Source: a bacterium | Lineage (GTDB): Bacteria; Patescibacteriota; Minisyncoccia; UBA6257; UBA9933 | DNA length: 10,296 nucleotides | Assembly: GCA_021799155.1 (NCBI GenBank) | Contig: JAJZBA010000012.1 | Location: forward strand, 1 to 10,296 | Reading direction: 5' to 3' | Shown here: piece after piece, positions 1 to 5,566 of the stretch | Position numbering within the stretch: position 1 is the stretch's first letter | Layout of the letters: each line of letters opens with the position of its first letter | The notes under the pieces: generated by a model | What the model was told of the DNA's origin: nothing | The model's input: only the letters and a program-made list of their open reading frames with translations | The model's database searches: none | Translations under genes and position numbers: made by a program

Positions 1-69
1 GATCTTGATTTTAATCGCGAAGAATTAGCCGGAGTCGTTAAGGAAAAAACCGGCTATAATTTGGAATGA
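1..69 (+). CDS. C-terminal end of an unidentified protein (5' truncated)
   Basis: Frame 1 is open from the first base and ends at the TGA at 67-69, giving 22 residues that end in EKTGYNLE. The fragment is too short and generic to assign to a family. Its stop overlaps the next start codon in an ATGA arrangement (66-69), the usual sign of a translationally coupled operon. The missing upstream gene is therefore probably co-expressed with the thioredoxin-like protein. A VKOR-type membrane domain would be a natural partner, but nothing in these 22 residues shows that. Confidence 0.6.
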   Translation, partial: DLDFNREELAGVVKEKTGYNLE

Positions 70-425
70 ATAAAATTTTAATCATTTTAATTATTGTTGT
101 AATTGCTCTGATTGCTTTTTTAATTTGGGGCGGGATTTGGAGCAGTAAAAAAAGCGATCCGAAACTGGAGTCTTTCGCTCAATGTCTGGCCGAGAAAAAT
201 ATCACAATGTACGGAGCGGTTTGGTGCCAGTGGTGCAAAAAAGAAAAATCAAATTTCGGCGATGCCTTTAAATATGTGCCTTACGTGGAATGTCCGGAAA
301 ATACAAAAAAATGTCTGGAGCTTGGCATTAACGGCTATCCGACTTGGATTTTTCCCGATGGCAAGAAGCTTCAAGGTTATCAGGGATTGGAAAGATTGTC
401 CCAAGAAAGCAGTTGTGCACTATAA
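66..425 (+). CDS. Membrane-anchored thioredoxin-like protein (VKOR-associated type)
   Basis: This 119-residue protein has an N-terminal hydrophobic segment (about residues 4-22) followed by a single thioredoxin-fold domain. The redox motif is C54-Q-W-C57 after a VW, and the cis-proline loop is at Y91-P92-T93. Further cysteines lie at 40, 76, 83 and 117. From family knowledge, this short fold with FAxCL before the CxxC, VEC after it and GYPTW near the end resembles the thioredoxin domain fused to bacterial vitamin K epoxide reductase (VKOR) homologues. Here it stands alone behind its own anchor. The likely role is thiol-disulfide exchange on the extracytoplasmic side, perhaps with a VKOR- or DsbB-like oxidase. 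The start has no SD and is coupled by the ATGA overlap. The fold is secure; the partner and direction of electron flow are inferred. Confidence 0.8.
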   Translation: MNKILIILIIVVIALIAFLIWGGIWSSKKSDPKLESFAQCLAEKNITMYGAVWCQWCKKEKSNFGDAFKYVPYVECPENTKKCLELGINGYPTWIFPDGKKLQGYQGLERLSQESSCAL

Positions 426-432
426 TAAAAAA

Positions 433-464
433 GTTTAGTTGCCTAATTGTTTAATCGACTAAAC
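433..464. repeat. Imperfect inverted repeat after the thioredoxin-like gene, possible weak terminator
   Basis: GTTTAGTTG (433-441) can pair with CGACTAAAC (456-464), giving a 9-bp stem with one G-U pair and a 14-nt loop. On the + strand no U-run follows. On the - strand the stem would be followed by TTTTTTATT, so the poly-U side faces the wrong way for the upstream gene. It may be a weak or bidirectional terminator, but this is uncertain. Confidence 0.3.
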
Positions 465-516
465 ATTTTAAACAGATTAGTTAGAGTGTAAAGTTCTTTA
501 ATTTATTTAATTTAAA

Positions 517-526
517 AAGGAGGTGA
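517..526 (+). promoter_or_regulatory. Perfect Shine-Dalgarno for the 110-aa protein
   Basis: AAGGAGGTGA is a full match to the anti-SD of 16S rRNA and sits 6 nt before the ATG at 533. It fixes this start. It contrasts with the SD-less genes nearby (rmuC, groES, dut, lemA, htpX). Confidence 0.85.
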
Positions 527-532
527 AAGCGG

Positions 533-865
533 ATGGAAAAAGAAAAGATAAAAGAAATTCTCAAAGGGTTGAAATTGGCTCTTTACGGCGGGCATTTAAC
601 TTATCATGCCGCCATTAATGACGCGGAATTTCAAAAAGCGCTGGTAGAGATTCTTGAAGAAGTGTCGGAATGGAGCGAAGAGGATGAGAAAAAATTGAGC
701 GTGTTAGCCGAAAAGGTTGAAAAAGAAACCGAGAGCAAGAAAACCGCCGGCGAAAAGTTTAAAACCATTAAAGAGATTTTAAAAATCGGCGGCGCGGCGG
801 CAATCGGCGTCGGAGCCGGCCTGGCAGGATACGCGGCTTATCAAGCGTTGAAAAAGAAAAAATAA
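533..865 (+). CDS. Small tail-anchored protein of unknown function
   Basis: I do not recognise a family for this 110-residue protein. Residues 1-80 are highly charged and probably helical, with an aromatic/histidine patch at LYGGHLTYHAAIND (17-30). Residues 85-106 form a Gly/Ala-rich hydrophobic helix with GxxxG-type spacing (GGAAAIGVGAGLAG), followed by four lysines at the C-terminus. That is the layout of a tail-anchored, single-pass membrane protein with its bulk in the cytoplasm; the glycine pattern could support helix packing or oligomerisation. The start is fixed by the SD at 517-526. A terminator follows directly, so the gene appears to be monocistronic. Membrane anchoring is inferred from composition, and no function is proposed. 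Confidence 0.75.
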   Translation: MEKEKIKEILKGLKLALYGGHLTYHAAINDAEFQKALVEILEEVSEWSEEDEKKLSVLAEKVEKETESKKTAGEKFKTIKEILKIGGAAAIGVGAGLAGYAAYQALKKKK

Positions 866-869
866 TAGC

Positions 870-911
870 GCGGCGCTAAAGATGTTAAAAATTCAGCGCC
901 GCTTCTTTTTT
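870..911 (+). terminator. Rho-independent terminator after the 110-aa gene
   Basis: GCGGCGCT (870-877) pairs perfectly with AGCGCCGC (895-902) around a 17-nt loop. It is followed by a T-rich tract (903-911) interrupted by one C. It begins 5 nt after the TAA and ends that transcript. Confidence 0.85.
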
Positions 912-929
912 GATAATTTTTGATAAATA

Positions 930-963
930 GTCTAAAAAATATGCGATCGCATATTTTTTAGAC
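930..963. repeat. Perfect 34-bp palindrome centred on GCGATCGC
   Basis: The 17-base arms GTCTAAAAAATATGCGA and TCGCATATTTTTTAGAC are exact reverse complements with no loop bases. Within it, 931-962 follows the plan TCTAA-N8-CGATCG-N8-TTAGA, shared with the palindrome at 7348-7379. It lies between a complete terminator (870-911) and rmuC, so it is not needed to end the upstream gene. The T6 run in its 3' arm could help termination on either strand. It could also be a dimeric protein-binding site or a mobile palindromic repeat. Confidence 0.9.
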
Positions 964-1043
964 CAAAAGGATTGTTCGTAAGATGATTTAAAATAGGATG
1001 ATTAAAAATAAAATATATGTTATTATTTTAAATAATTTTAAAA

Positions 1044-2090
1044 ATGGAAATATTTTTTTTCATTATTTTGTTTATTTTACTTGGAGGTTTGACGGGGATT
1101 TTTTGGTTTTTAAAAAATCGGTTGGCGGCTCCCAAAAACGACGAACAGGCGCTTTTAATGCTTCAAAATCAGATTAATGAAGTCACCAGGACTCTTGATG
1201 TAAAACTGGGCGAATCGACGCAGATTATTCAGCGCCAATTCGGCGAAAGCGCCAGAATCATTAAAGAAATTACTCAGGAATTGACCAAAGTCGGCGAAGG
1301 CCAAAAGCAAGTGATTGACATCGCCAAACAATTGGAAAGTTTGCAAGATGTTTTAAAAAATCCGAAACAGCGCGGAGTTTTGGGAGAATATTATTTGAAA
1401 ACGGTTTTGGAAAACGTTCTGCCGCCCGGAACTTTTCAGATGCAATACGAATTTAAAGACGGCACAATGGTTGACGCCGCGATTTTCGTTAAAAATCAAA
1501 TCATCCCCGTTGATTCCAAATTCAGTTTGGAAAATTACAACCGGCTTTTAGAGACAAAAGACGAGGCCGAGCGTCAGCGTTTGGAAATCGCTTTTCGCGA
1601 CGATTTAAAAAATCGCATTGATGAAACCGCCAAATACATCAAGCCGGAAGAGGGGACGATGGAATTCGCTTTTATGTTTATTCCGGCGGAAGCGGTTTAT
1701 TACGATTTATTGGTCAATAAGATTGGCGCCGTCAAATCAAACACCCGCGATTTGATTCAGTACGCCGCCGGCGAGAAAAAAGTAATGATTGTTTCGCCGA
1801 CCACTTTTTTGGCTTATCTTCAGACCGTTCTTCAAGGGCTTAAAGCTTTGCAAATCGAAGAATCCGCCAAAGAAATCAAAAAACGGGTTGTTGAATTGGG
1901 AAGGCACCTATCGAGTTATGAAACTTATATGAAAAAATTAGGCGTTCATTTAGGGACTTCGGTTAATATGTATAATTCCGCTTACAAAGAACTTAGTAAA
2001 ATAGACAAGGACGTTTTGAAAATCTCAGGAAAAGCCGTTGACATTGAACCGACACTTTTGGACAAGCCGCGCTATGAAACGGAAGATTGA
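1044..2090 (+). CDS. rmuC: RmuC family protein (predicted nuclease-like, DNA recombination limiting)
   Basis: The protein has 348 residues. An N-terminal transmembrane helix (about 3-23) is followed by a helical, probably coiled-coil region (about 35-105) and the RmuC domain (about 108-320). The domain shows G-x-L-G-E115, the D-G-x-x-V-D144 strand and IPVDSKF with D157-x-K159, a layout matching a PD-(D/E)xK-type nuclease core. From family knowledge, RmuC in E. coli limits inversions between short inverted repeats and is predicted to be a nuclease; its precise activity is not settled. No SD precedes the ATG, and the leader is almost pure A/T. The gene overlaps the next one by 17 bp, so the two are probably co-transcribed. 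The presence of perfect palindromes in this genome makes a protein linked to inverted-repeat stability notable, but that link is only a thought. Confidence 0.92.
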   Translation: MEIFFFIILFILLGGLTGIFWFLKNRLAAPKNDEQALLMLQNQINEVTRTLDVKLGESTQIIQRQFGESARIIKEITQELTKVGEGQKQVIDIAKQLESLQDVLKNPKQRGVLGEYYLKTVLENVLPPGTFQMQYEFKDGTMVDAAIFVKNQIIPVDSKFSLENYNRLLETKDEAERQRLEIAFRDDLKNRIDETAKYIKPEEGTMEFAFMFIPAEAVYYDLLVNKIGAVKSNTRDLIQYAAGEKKVMIVSPTTFLAYLQTVLQGLKALQIEESAKEIKKRVVELGRHLSSYETYMKKLGVHLGTSVNMYNSAYKELSKIDKDVLKISGKAVDIEPTLLDKPRYETED

Positions 2091-2670
2091 CGAAATTATT
2101 GCGGAGATTTTTGCGATTGCCGGCTTAATTCTTTTTTTTGGAAAACGGGAATGGTTTCCCGATTTTTACAATCCGAAATTTATGGCCGTGATGGCTTTTC
2201 TTTCTTCTTTTTTAATTTTTCTGCCTCGATTATTTTTTAAAACAAGCGACGACGCGGAAAAACAAAAGTCGTTGAATTTTCTTCAAACCGGTCTGGTAAT
2301 AATTCTTTTGTTAAACGGTTTGGGCTCACTCGGTTTTTTCCAAATGTATAAAATCGGTTTCGAATACGATAAATTTCTCCATTTCGTCGTTCCTTTTGTT
2401 TCTACAACGGTTATCGGCCGTTTCGGTTTCCAGTGGTATGGATGGAGTTTTAAAAAATCGGTTATTTTGGCGGCAAGCATTGTTCTTTTAGGAGGATTTA
2501 TCTGGGAATTTTTCGAATTTTTCGGAGATTATTTTTTAAAAACGCAAATGCTCGGTTATTACGGGAAATTCATCGTTAAAGACACGGTTTGGGATTTAAT
2601 AATCAATGCGATTGGTATTGCCAGCGGCATAGTTGCCTTCGCAAAATTTGACAAATTTCGTTTTATATGA
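2074..2670 (+). CDS. Polytopic membrane protein, DUF2238/YjdF-like
   Basis: The chosen start, ATG at 2074, gives 198 residues and overlaps the rmuC end by 17 bp in another frame. A TTG further upstream (2038) is open but would overlap rmuC more and adds no recognisable sequence. There is no good SD, so coupling to rmuC is likely. Five to six hydrophobic segments can be seen (about 8-23, 36-54, 68-88, 103-117, 128-143, 172-190). Conserved-looking polar residues lie in or beside them: Y98-D99-K100-x2-H103, W144-E145-x2-E148, and D170-T-x2-D174-L-x2-N178. This DKxxH / WExxE / DTxxDLxxN pattern resembles the DUF2238 (YjdF) family and, more loosely, VanZ-like proteins. The biochemical role is unknown. 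Confidence is high for a membrane protein and moderate for the family. Confidence 0.7.
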   Translation: MKRKIDEIIAEIFAIAGLILFFGKREWFPDFYNPKFMAVMAFLSSFLIFLPRLFFKTSDDAEKQKSLNFLQTGLVIILLLNGLGSLGFFQMYKIGFEYDKFLHFVVPFVSTTVIGRFGFQWYGWSFKKSVILAASIVLLGGFIWEFFEFFGDYFLKTQMLGYYGKFIVKDTVWDLIINAIGIASGIVAFAKFDKFRFI

Positions 2671-2677
2671 TTATTTT
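2648..2677 (+). promoter_or_regulatory. Possible promoter for the 90-aa gene and response regulator
   Basis: A consensus -35 TTGACA (2648-2653) lies inside the last codons of the preceding gene. At 18 bp spacing a weak -10 TATTTT (2672-2677) follows, with TATG just upstream. The 13-mer TTTGACAAATTTC here (2647-2659) recurs exactly at 5566-5578 before the dCMP deaminase gene, which raises its credibility. The weak -10 keeps confidence low. Confidence 0.4.
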
Positions 2678-2704
2678 AATGCAGTAATTCAAATTTTAAA
2701 ATTG

Positions 2705-2714
2705 AGGAGGTGAT
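2705..2714 (+). promoter_or_regulatory. Near-perfect Shine-Dalgarno for the 90-aa gene
   Basis: AGGAGGTGAT matches the anti-SD over 10 bases and ends 5 nt before the ATG at 2720, which fixes that start. Confidence 0.85.
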
Positions 2715-2719
2715 TAGGT

Positions 2720-2992
2720 ATGGGTAAGACAAACGGCGGCGTGTCGGAGCACGCTATAAAGAGAATAATCAAACAGTATTCTTGTCCACTGGACGAAGGG
2801 GAAATAAGAAAAATAGTAAGAGAAGAAAAAAATGTCTCGGGTATCAAGAAAAAGAGCGGTTATTTCATTTTCTCCGAACAGACGATTAGAAAATTAAATC
2901 TTGTAGTTCGGCCGGATAGAATACTTATAGGCATCGTTTCTTTCGGGACGGTAGTAACTGTAGAAGACAAAAGTTCTGTAAGAATTTCTTAA
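2720..2992 (+). CDS. 90-aa protein of unknown function, possible DUF4258/RelE-like fold
   Basis: The start is fixed by the SD at 2705-2714. The protein is basic and soluble, with no membrane segment. Its order of elements is an N-terminal helix with S-E-H-A-x2-R (9-15), a helix ending in EIRKIVREEKN, then strands GYFIF, LNLVVR and ILIGIVSFG, ending in TVVTVED (77-83). The combination of HAxxR near the N-terminus, a helix-strand pattern and a terminal VVTV strand is reminiscent of DUF4258 proteins and RelE-type toxins. The resemblance is weak and no antitoxin gene is visible. The gene lies 12 bp before the response regulator, so they form a two-gene unit; the small protein may be a partner or output of that regulator. 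Function is not established. Confidence 0.7.
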   Translation: MGKTNGGVSEHAIKRIIKQYSCPLDEGEIRKIVREEKNVSGIKKKSGYFIFSEQTIRKLNLVVRPDRILIGIVSFGTVVTVEDKSSVRIS

Positions 2993-3004
2993 AAAGGAGG
3001 GAAA

Positions 3005-3379
3005 ATGAATCTGTTCAAAATTTTGGTGGTAGACGACGACAAAGTTATAAGAAAATTAATAAAAGATATTATAACGTTGACGCTCGGGTACGAGGTTATG
3101 TCGGCGGACAATGGAAATGAAGCAATTGAAGCGTTGTCAAAGCATCACGTTGACCTTGTGATTACAGACTATGACATGCCTTTTAGGAACGGCGGAGAAC
3201 TGACAAAATTTATCAAGCAGAACTATCCGAATATAAAAGTAATTCTGGTGAGCTCCGATATTGAGAAGATTAAGGAAGCAGTCATTGCCGCCGGCGCCGA
3301 TCTGGTTATGGAAAAACTTAAGTTTATTCATGTGGAAAACATGAAATTCCACATCAATAAACTTCTTAAACTCCTTTAG
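3005..3379 (+). CDS. Stand-alone response regulator receiver protein (CheY-like)
   Basis: The 124 residues form one receiver domain with no output domain. Visible key residues are the acidic pair in VVDDD (D10, D11, D12), the phosphoacceptor D55 in ITDYDMP, the switch Ser at VSSD (S83/S84), and the conserved lysine K104. The usual Lys-Pro is Lys-Leu here (EKLKF), so the cis-proline that shapes the last loop is missing. The SD AAGGAGG (2994-3000) sits 4 nt before the ATG. A terminator follows. No histidine kinase is in the window, so the phosphodonor must be elsewhere. Single-domain regulators act by protein-protein contact, in phosphorelays or on motility or adhesion machines; which applies here cannot be told. 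Confidence 0.93.
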   Translation: MNLFKILVVDDDKVIRKLIKDIITLTLGYEVMSADNGNEAIEALSKHHVDLVITDYDMPFRNGGELTKFIKQNYPNIKVILVSSDIEKIKEAVIAAGADLVMEKLKFIHVENMKFHINKLLKLL

Positions 3380-3385
3380 TATTTT

Positions 3386-3415
3386 TGGGGGACAACCGCG
3401 CCCCCCATTTTTTTT
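3386..3415 (+). terminator. Rho-independent terminator after the response regulator
   Basis: TGGGGG (3386-3391) pairs with CCCCCA (3402-3407) across a 10-nt loop and is followed by eight T (3408-3415). It separates the response-regulator cassette from groES. Confidence 0.88.
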
Positions 3416-3435
3416 ATTAGCAGTCATGACAGGAC

Positions 3436-3463
3436 TTGACAAGGCTTTTTTTGTTATTAGAAT
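3436..3463 (+). promoter_or_regulatory. groES promoter, sigma70-type, with almost no leader
   Basis: A consensus TTGACA (3436-3441) and TAGAAT (3458-3463, 5/6 match) are separated by 16 bp. A start 6-8 bases after the -10 would fall at about 3469-3471, just before the groES ATG at 3473. No SD could fit in such a leader. No CIRCE inverted repeat is visible, so HrcA control is not supported by the sequence. Confidence 0.75.
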
Positions 3464-3472
3464 TTTTTATGT

Positions 3473-3763
3473 ATGAACATTAAACCTCTTTCCAATCACG
3501 TTTTCCTCGAGCCGGTCGAGGAGGAAAAAACTACCGAATCCGGCATTGTTATTCCCGAGACGGCGGAAAAAGAAAAGCCGATTAAAGGCAAAATTATTGC
3601 CGTCGGTCCGGGCAAAGTAAACGAGAAAGGCGAGCGAATCGCGCTTTCGGTTAAGGTCGGCGACATTGTTTTATTTAAAAAATACGGGCCCGACGAGATT
3701 GAAATTGAAGGCAAAAAATATCTGGTCGGGGACGAGGAGGATATACTTGCGATAATTGACTAA
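3473..3763 (+). CDS. groES: Co-chaperonin GroES (Hsp10)
   Basis: The 96 residues match the normal GroES length. N-terminal IKPLSNHVFLEP is the first beta strand. The mobile loop around 17-34 contains the GroEL-contacting I-V-I-P. The core GKIIAVGPG, VGDIVLFKKYG and the terminal DILAIID strand are all present. GroES caps the GroEL ring and closes the folding chamber in the cytoplasm. The start at 3473 gives the canonical N-terminus. A second ATG four bases upstream (3469) reads only MYEH and a stop, overlapping the true start. No SD is present, and the promoter sits so close that the mRNA is probably leaderless or nearly so. groEL follows after an 83-bp spacer filled by an inverted repeat. Confidence 0.97.
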   Translation: MNIKPLSNHVFLEPVEEEKTTESGIVIPETAEKEKPIKGKIIAVGPGKVNEKGERIALSVKVGDIVLFKKYGPDEIEIEGKKYLVGDEEDILAIID

Positions 3764-3835
3764 CAACTTACAACCTACGACTAACGACAAAATTTAATAA
3801 ATAAGATTGTTAGTTGTAAGTTGTCAGTCGTAAGT
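3758..3835. repeat. Long imperfect inverted repeat filling the groES-groEL spacer
   Basis: The left arm (about 3758-3790) is built of words such as CTAACAAC, TTACAACC and TACGACTAACGAC. The right arm (about 3806-3835) is close to its reverse complement. The best perfect stem is ACAACTTACAAC (3763-3774) with GTTGTAAGTTGT (3813-3824), 12 bp, and further partial pairing extends on both sides around an A/T loop. The transcript could fold most of the spacer into one hairpin ending about 11 nt before the groEL start. The left arm includes the groES stop codon and is related to 5485-5538. Confidence 0.75.
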
Positions 3836-3846
3836 CACAAAAGGAT

Positions 3847-5484
3847 ATGGCTAAACAACTTTTATTTAACGAAAAAGCGCGAACCGCGCTTAAAAAAGGG
3901 GTCGATAAATTAGCGGATGCCGTAAAAATTACTCTTGGTCCCAAAGGGAGGGCTGTTGTTTTGGAAAAAGGCTATGGTGCGCCGACAATTACTTATGATG
4001 GCGTGACCATCGCTAAAGAAATTGAACTCGAAGACAAGGTTGAAAATATGGGAGCTCAACTTATTAAAGAGGTGGCTTCCAGAACAAATGATGTTGCCGG
4101 CGACGGCACCACCACCGCCACTTTATTGGCGCAGGTACTGATAAGCGAAGGTTTGAAAAACGCTACCAGCGGCATTGACGTGGTCGGAATGCATAAGGGA
4201 ATGCAAAAGACTTATGAGGCGGTTTTAAATTACTTAAAAGAATCTTCCAAAAAAATCACTACCAAAGAAGAAATCGCTCAAGTAGCGACGATTTCCGCCA
4301 GAGACGAAGAAATCGGCAATTTAATCGCCGACGTTATTGACCAAGTCGGCAAAGACGGCGTGGTAACGGTTGAAGAATCCCAAACAATGGGAATTTCCAA
4401 AGAATTGGTTGAGGGTTTGCAGTTTGACCGCGGCTATATCTCTCCGTATATGATTACCAATTCGGAAAGAATGGAAGCGGTTTTGGAAGAACCGTATATT
4501 TTAGTAACAGACAAGAAAATTTCTTCCATCAATGAACTTCTGCCGCTTTTGGAAAAATTAGTGAAGACCGGTAAAAAAGAATTGGTGATTATTGCCGATG
4601 ATGTGGAAGGCGAGGCGTTGGCGACTTTGGTTGTCAATAAAATCCGCGGAATTTTTAACGCTTTGGCGGTTAAAGCGCCGGGGTTCGGTGACCGAAAAAA
4701 GGAAATGCTGGAAGATATTGCCATTGTTACGGGCGCCGATTTTATTTCTGAAGATTTGGGAAAGAAATTGGAGAATATTGACATTACTTCTTTGGGCCAA
4801 GCTCATCGAGTAGTTTCCAACAAAGATAATACTACGATTGTTGCCGGTAAGGGCGATAAGGAGCAAATTGCAAAGCGCATAGCGCAAATTAAATCGCAAA
4901 TTCAGAAAACTGATTCCGAATTTGATAGAGAAAAACTTCAAGAAAGACTGGGTAAATTATCTGGCGGGGTGGCGGTCATTAAAGTGGGCGCCGCCACCGA
5001 AGTGGAGCAAAAAGAAAAGAAATACCGGATTGAAGACGCGGTCAACGCCACTAAAGCGGCGATTGAAGAAGGAATTGTAGCCGGCGGCGGCGTGGCTTTG
5101 GCAAGAGCCGGAGAAATCGTCAAAGAAATAATTGAAAAATTCGATAAAGAACAATTGGCTGAAATCGTCGGAGCGAAAATTGTTTTGGAAGCGCTTTATT
5201 CGCCATTAAAGCAAATCGCGGAAAACGCGGGTTATGACGGCGCCGTTGTTCTGGATAAAATTATTCACCAAAAGGATGATTACGGTTTTAACGCCGCCAG
5301 CGGAAAATTCGAACATCTGATTAAAGCCGGAATAATTGATCCGACAAAAGTGACGCGTTCTGCTTTGGAAAATGCAGTCTCTATTGCTTCAATGCTTTTA
5401 ATCACCGAAGCGGTAGTCGCCGATTTGCCCGAGAAAAAAGAAAAAGGCGGGCATAATCATGAGATGATGGGGGAAGAGTACTAA
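3847..5484 (+). CDS. groEL: Chaperonin GroEL (Hsp60)
   Basis: At 545 residues this is a full-length group I chaperonin. MAKQLLFNEKAR at the start and GPKGRAVVLEK are canonical. The ATP site is seen in GDGTTT (85-90, with D86), and the hydrolytic aspartate is D397 in YRIEDA, one residue off E. coli D398. VAGGGVAL marks the equatorial domain. It forms the double-ring folding machine with GroES in the cytoplasm. The C-terminal tail is unusual: the common Gly-Gly-Met repeats are replaced by KEKGGHNHEMMGEEY, with two histidines and acidic residues. The start choice rests on homology, because the only SD-like AAGGA (3841-3845) is one base from the ATG, too close for normal use. Translation may depend on read-on from groES or on the spacer hairpin. 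Confidence 0.98.
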   Translation: MAKQLLFNEKARTALKKGVDKLADAVKITLGPKGRAVVLEKGYGAPTITYDGVTIAKEIELEDKVENMGAQLIKEVASRTNDVAGDGTTTATLLAQVLISEGLKNATSGIDVVGMHKGMQKTYEAVLNYLKESSKKITTKEEIAQVATISARDEEIGNLIADVIDQVGKDGVVTVEESQTMGISKELVEGLQFDRGYISPYMITNSERMEAVLEEPYILVTDKKISSINELLPLLEKLVKTGKKELVIIADDVEGEALATLVVNKIRGIFNALAVKAPGFGDRKKEMLEDIAIVTGADFISEDLGKKLENIDITSLGQAHRVVSNKDNTTIVAGKGDKEQIAKRIAQIKSQIQKTDSEFDREKLQERLGKLSGGVAVIKVGAATEVEQKEKKYRIEDAVNATKAAIEEGIVAGGGVALARAGEIVKEIIEKFDKEQLAEIVGAKIVLEALYSPLKQIAENAGYDGAVVLDKIIHQKDDYGFNAASGKFEHLIKAGIIDPTKVTRSALENAVSIASMLLITEAVVADLPEKKEKGGHNHEMMGEEY

Positions 5485-5538
5485 TTAACTAACAACCAAC
5501 AACCAACGACTAACGACAATAAAATTTAAAGAATAAGA
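5485..5538 (+). repeat. Downstream copy of the groES-groEL spacer repeat
   Basis: Directly after the groEL stop, 5485-5538 aligns with 3756-3806 after the groES reading frame. Both run [AG]ACTAACAAC, then ACAACC, then ACGACTAACGACAA, then an A/T stretch ending in AATAAGA. Identity is roughly 80% by eye with small gaps. The inverted right arm seen upstream of groEL is absent here; the terminator follows instead. The two direct copies bracket groEL. Confidence 0.7.
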
Positions 5539-5564
5539 CTCCGCGAGAAATCGCGGAGTTTTTT
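5538..5564 (+). terminator. Rho-independent terminator of the groES-groEL operon
   Basis: ACTCCGCGA (5538-5546) pairs perfectly with TCGCGGAGT (5551-5559) around a GAAA tetraloop and is followed by a T-run (5559-5564). This is a strong, compact terminator. Confidence 0.95.
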
Positions 5565-5566
5565 AT

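Noticed and set aside
2038..2073. Upstream TTG start for the DUF2238-like protein
   Set aside because: It would deepen the overlap with rmuC without adding conserved sequence; ATG 2074 leads directly into the first helix.
1..2670. TGA recoded as Gly (code 25)
   Set aside because: TGA ends the first fragment at an ATGA overlap, ends rmuC at its expected length, and ends the DUF2238-like gene, so TGA is a stop here.
3416..3475. CIRCE/HrcA operator before groES
   Set aside because: No TTAGCACTC-N9-GAGTGCTAA inverted repeat is visible between the terminator and groES.
4434..4941. Several overlapping - and + strand frames inside groEL
   Set aside because: They are shadows of a fully conserved groEL frame, with no SD and no recognisable product.
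3756..5538. CRISPR-like or transposon ends around groEL
   Set aside because: Only two direct copies are present, with no regular spacers, no target-site duplication seen and no transposase; groEL is a normal chromosomal gene.
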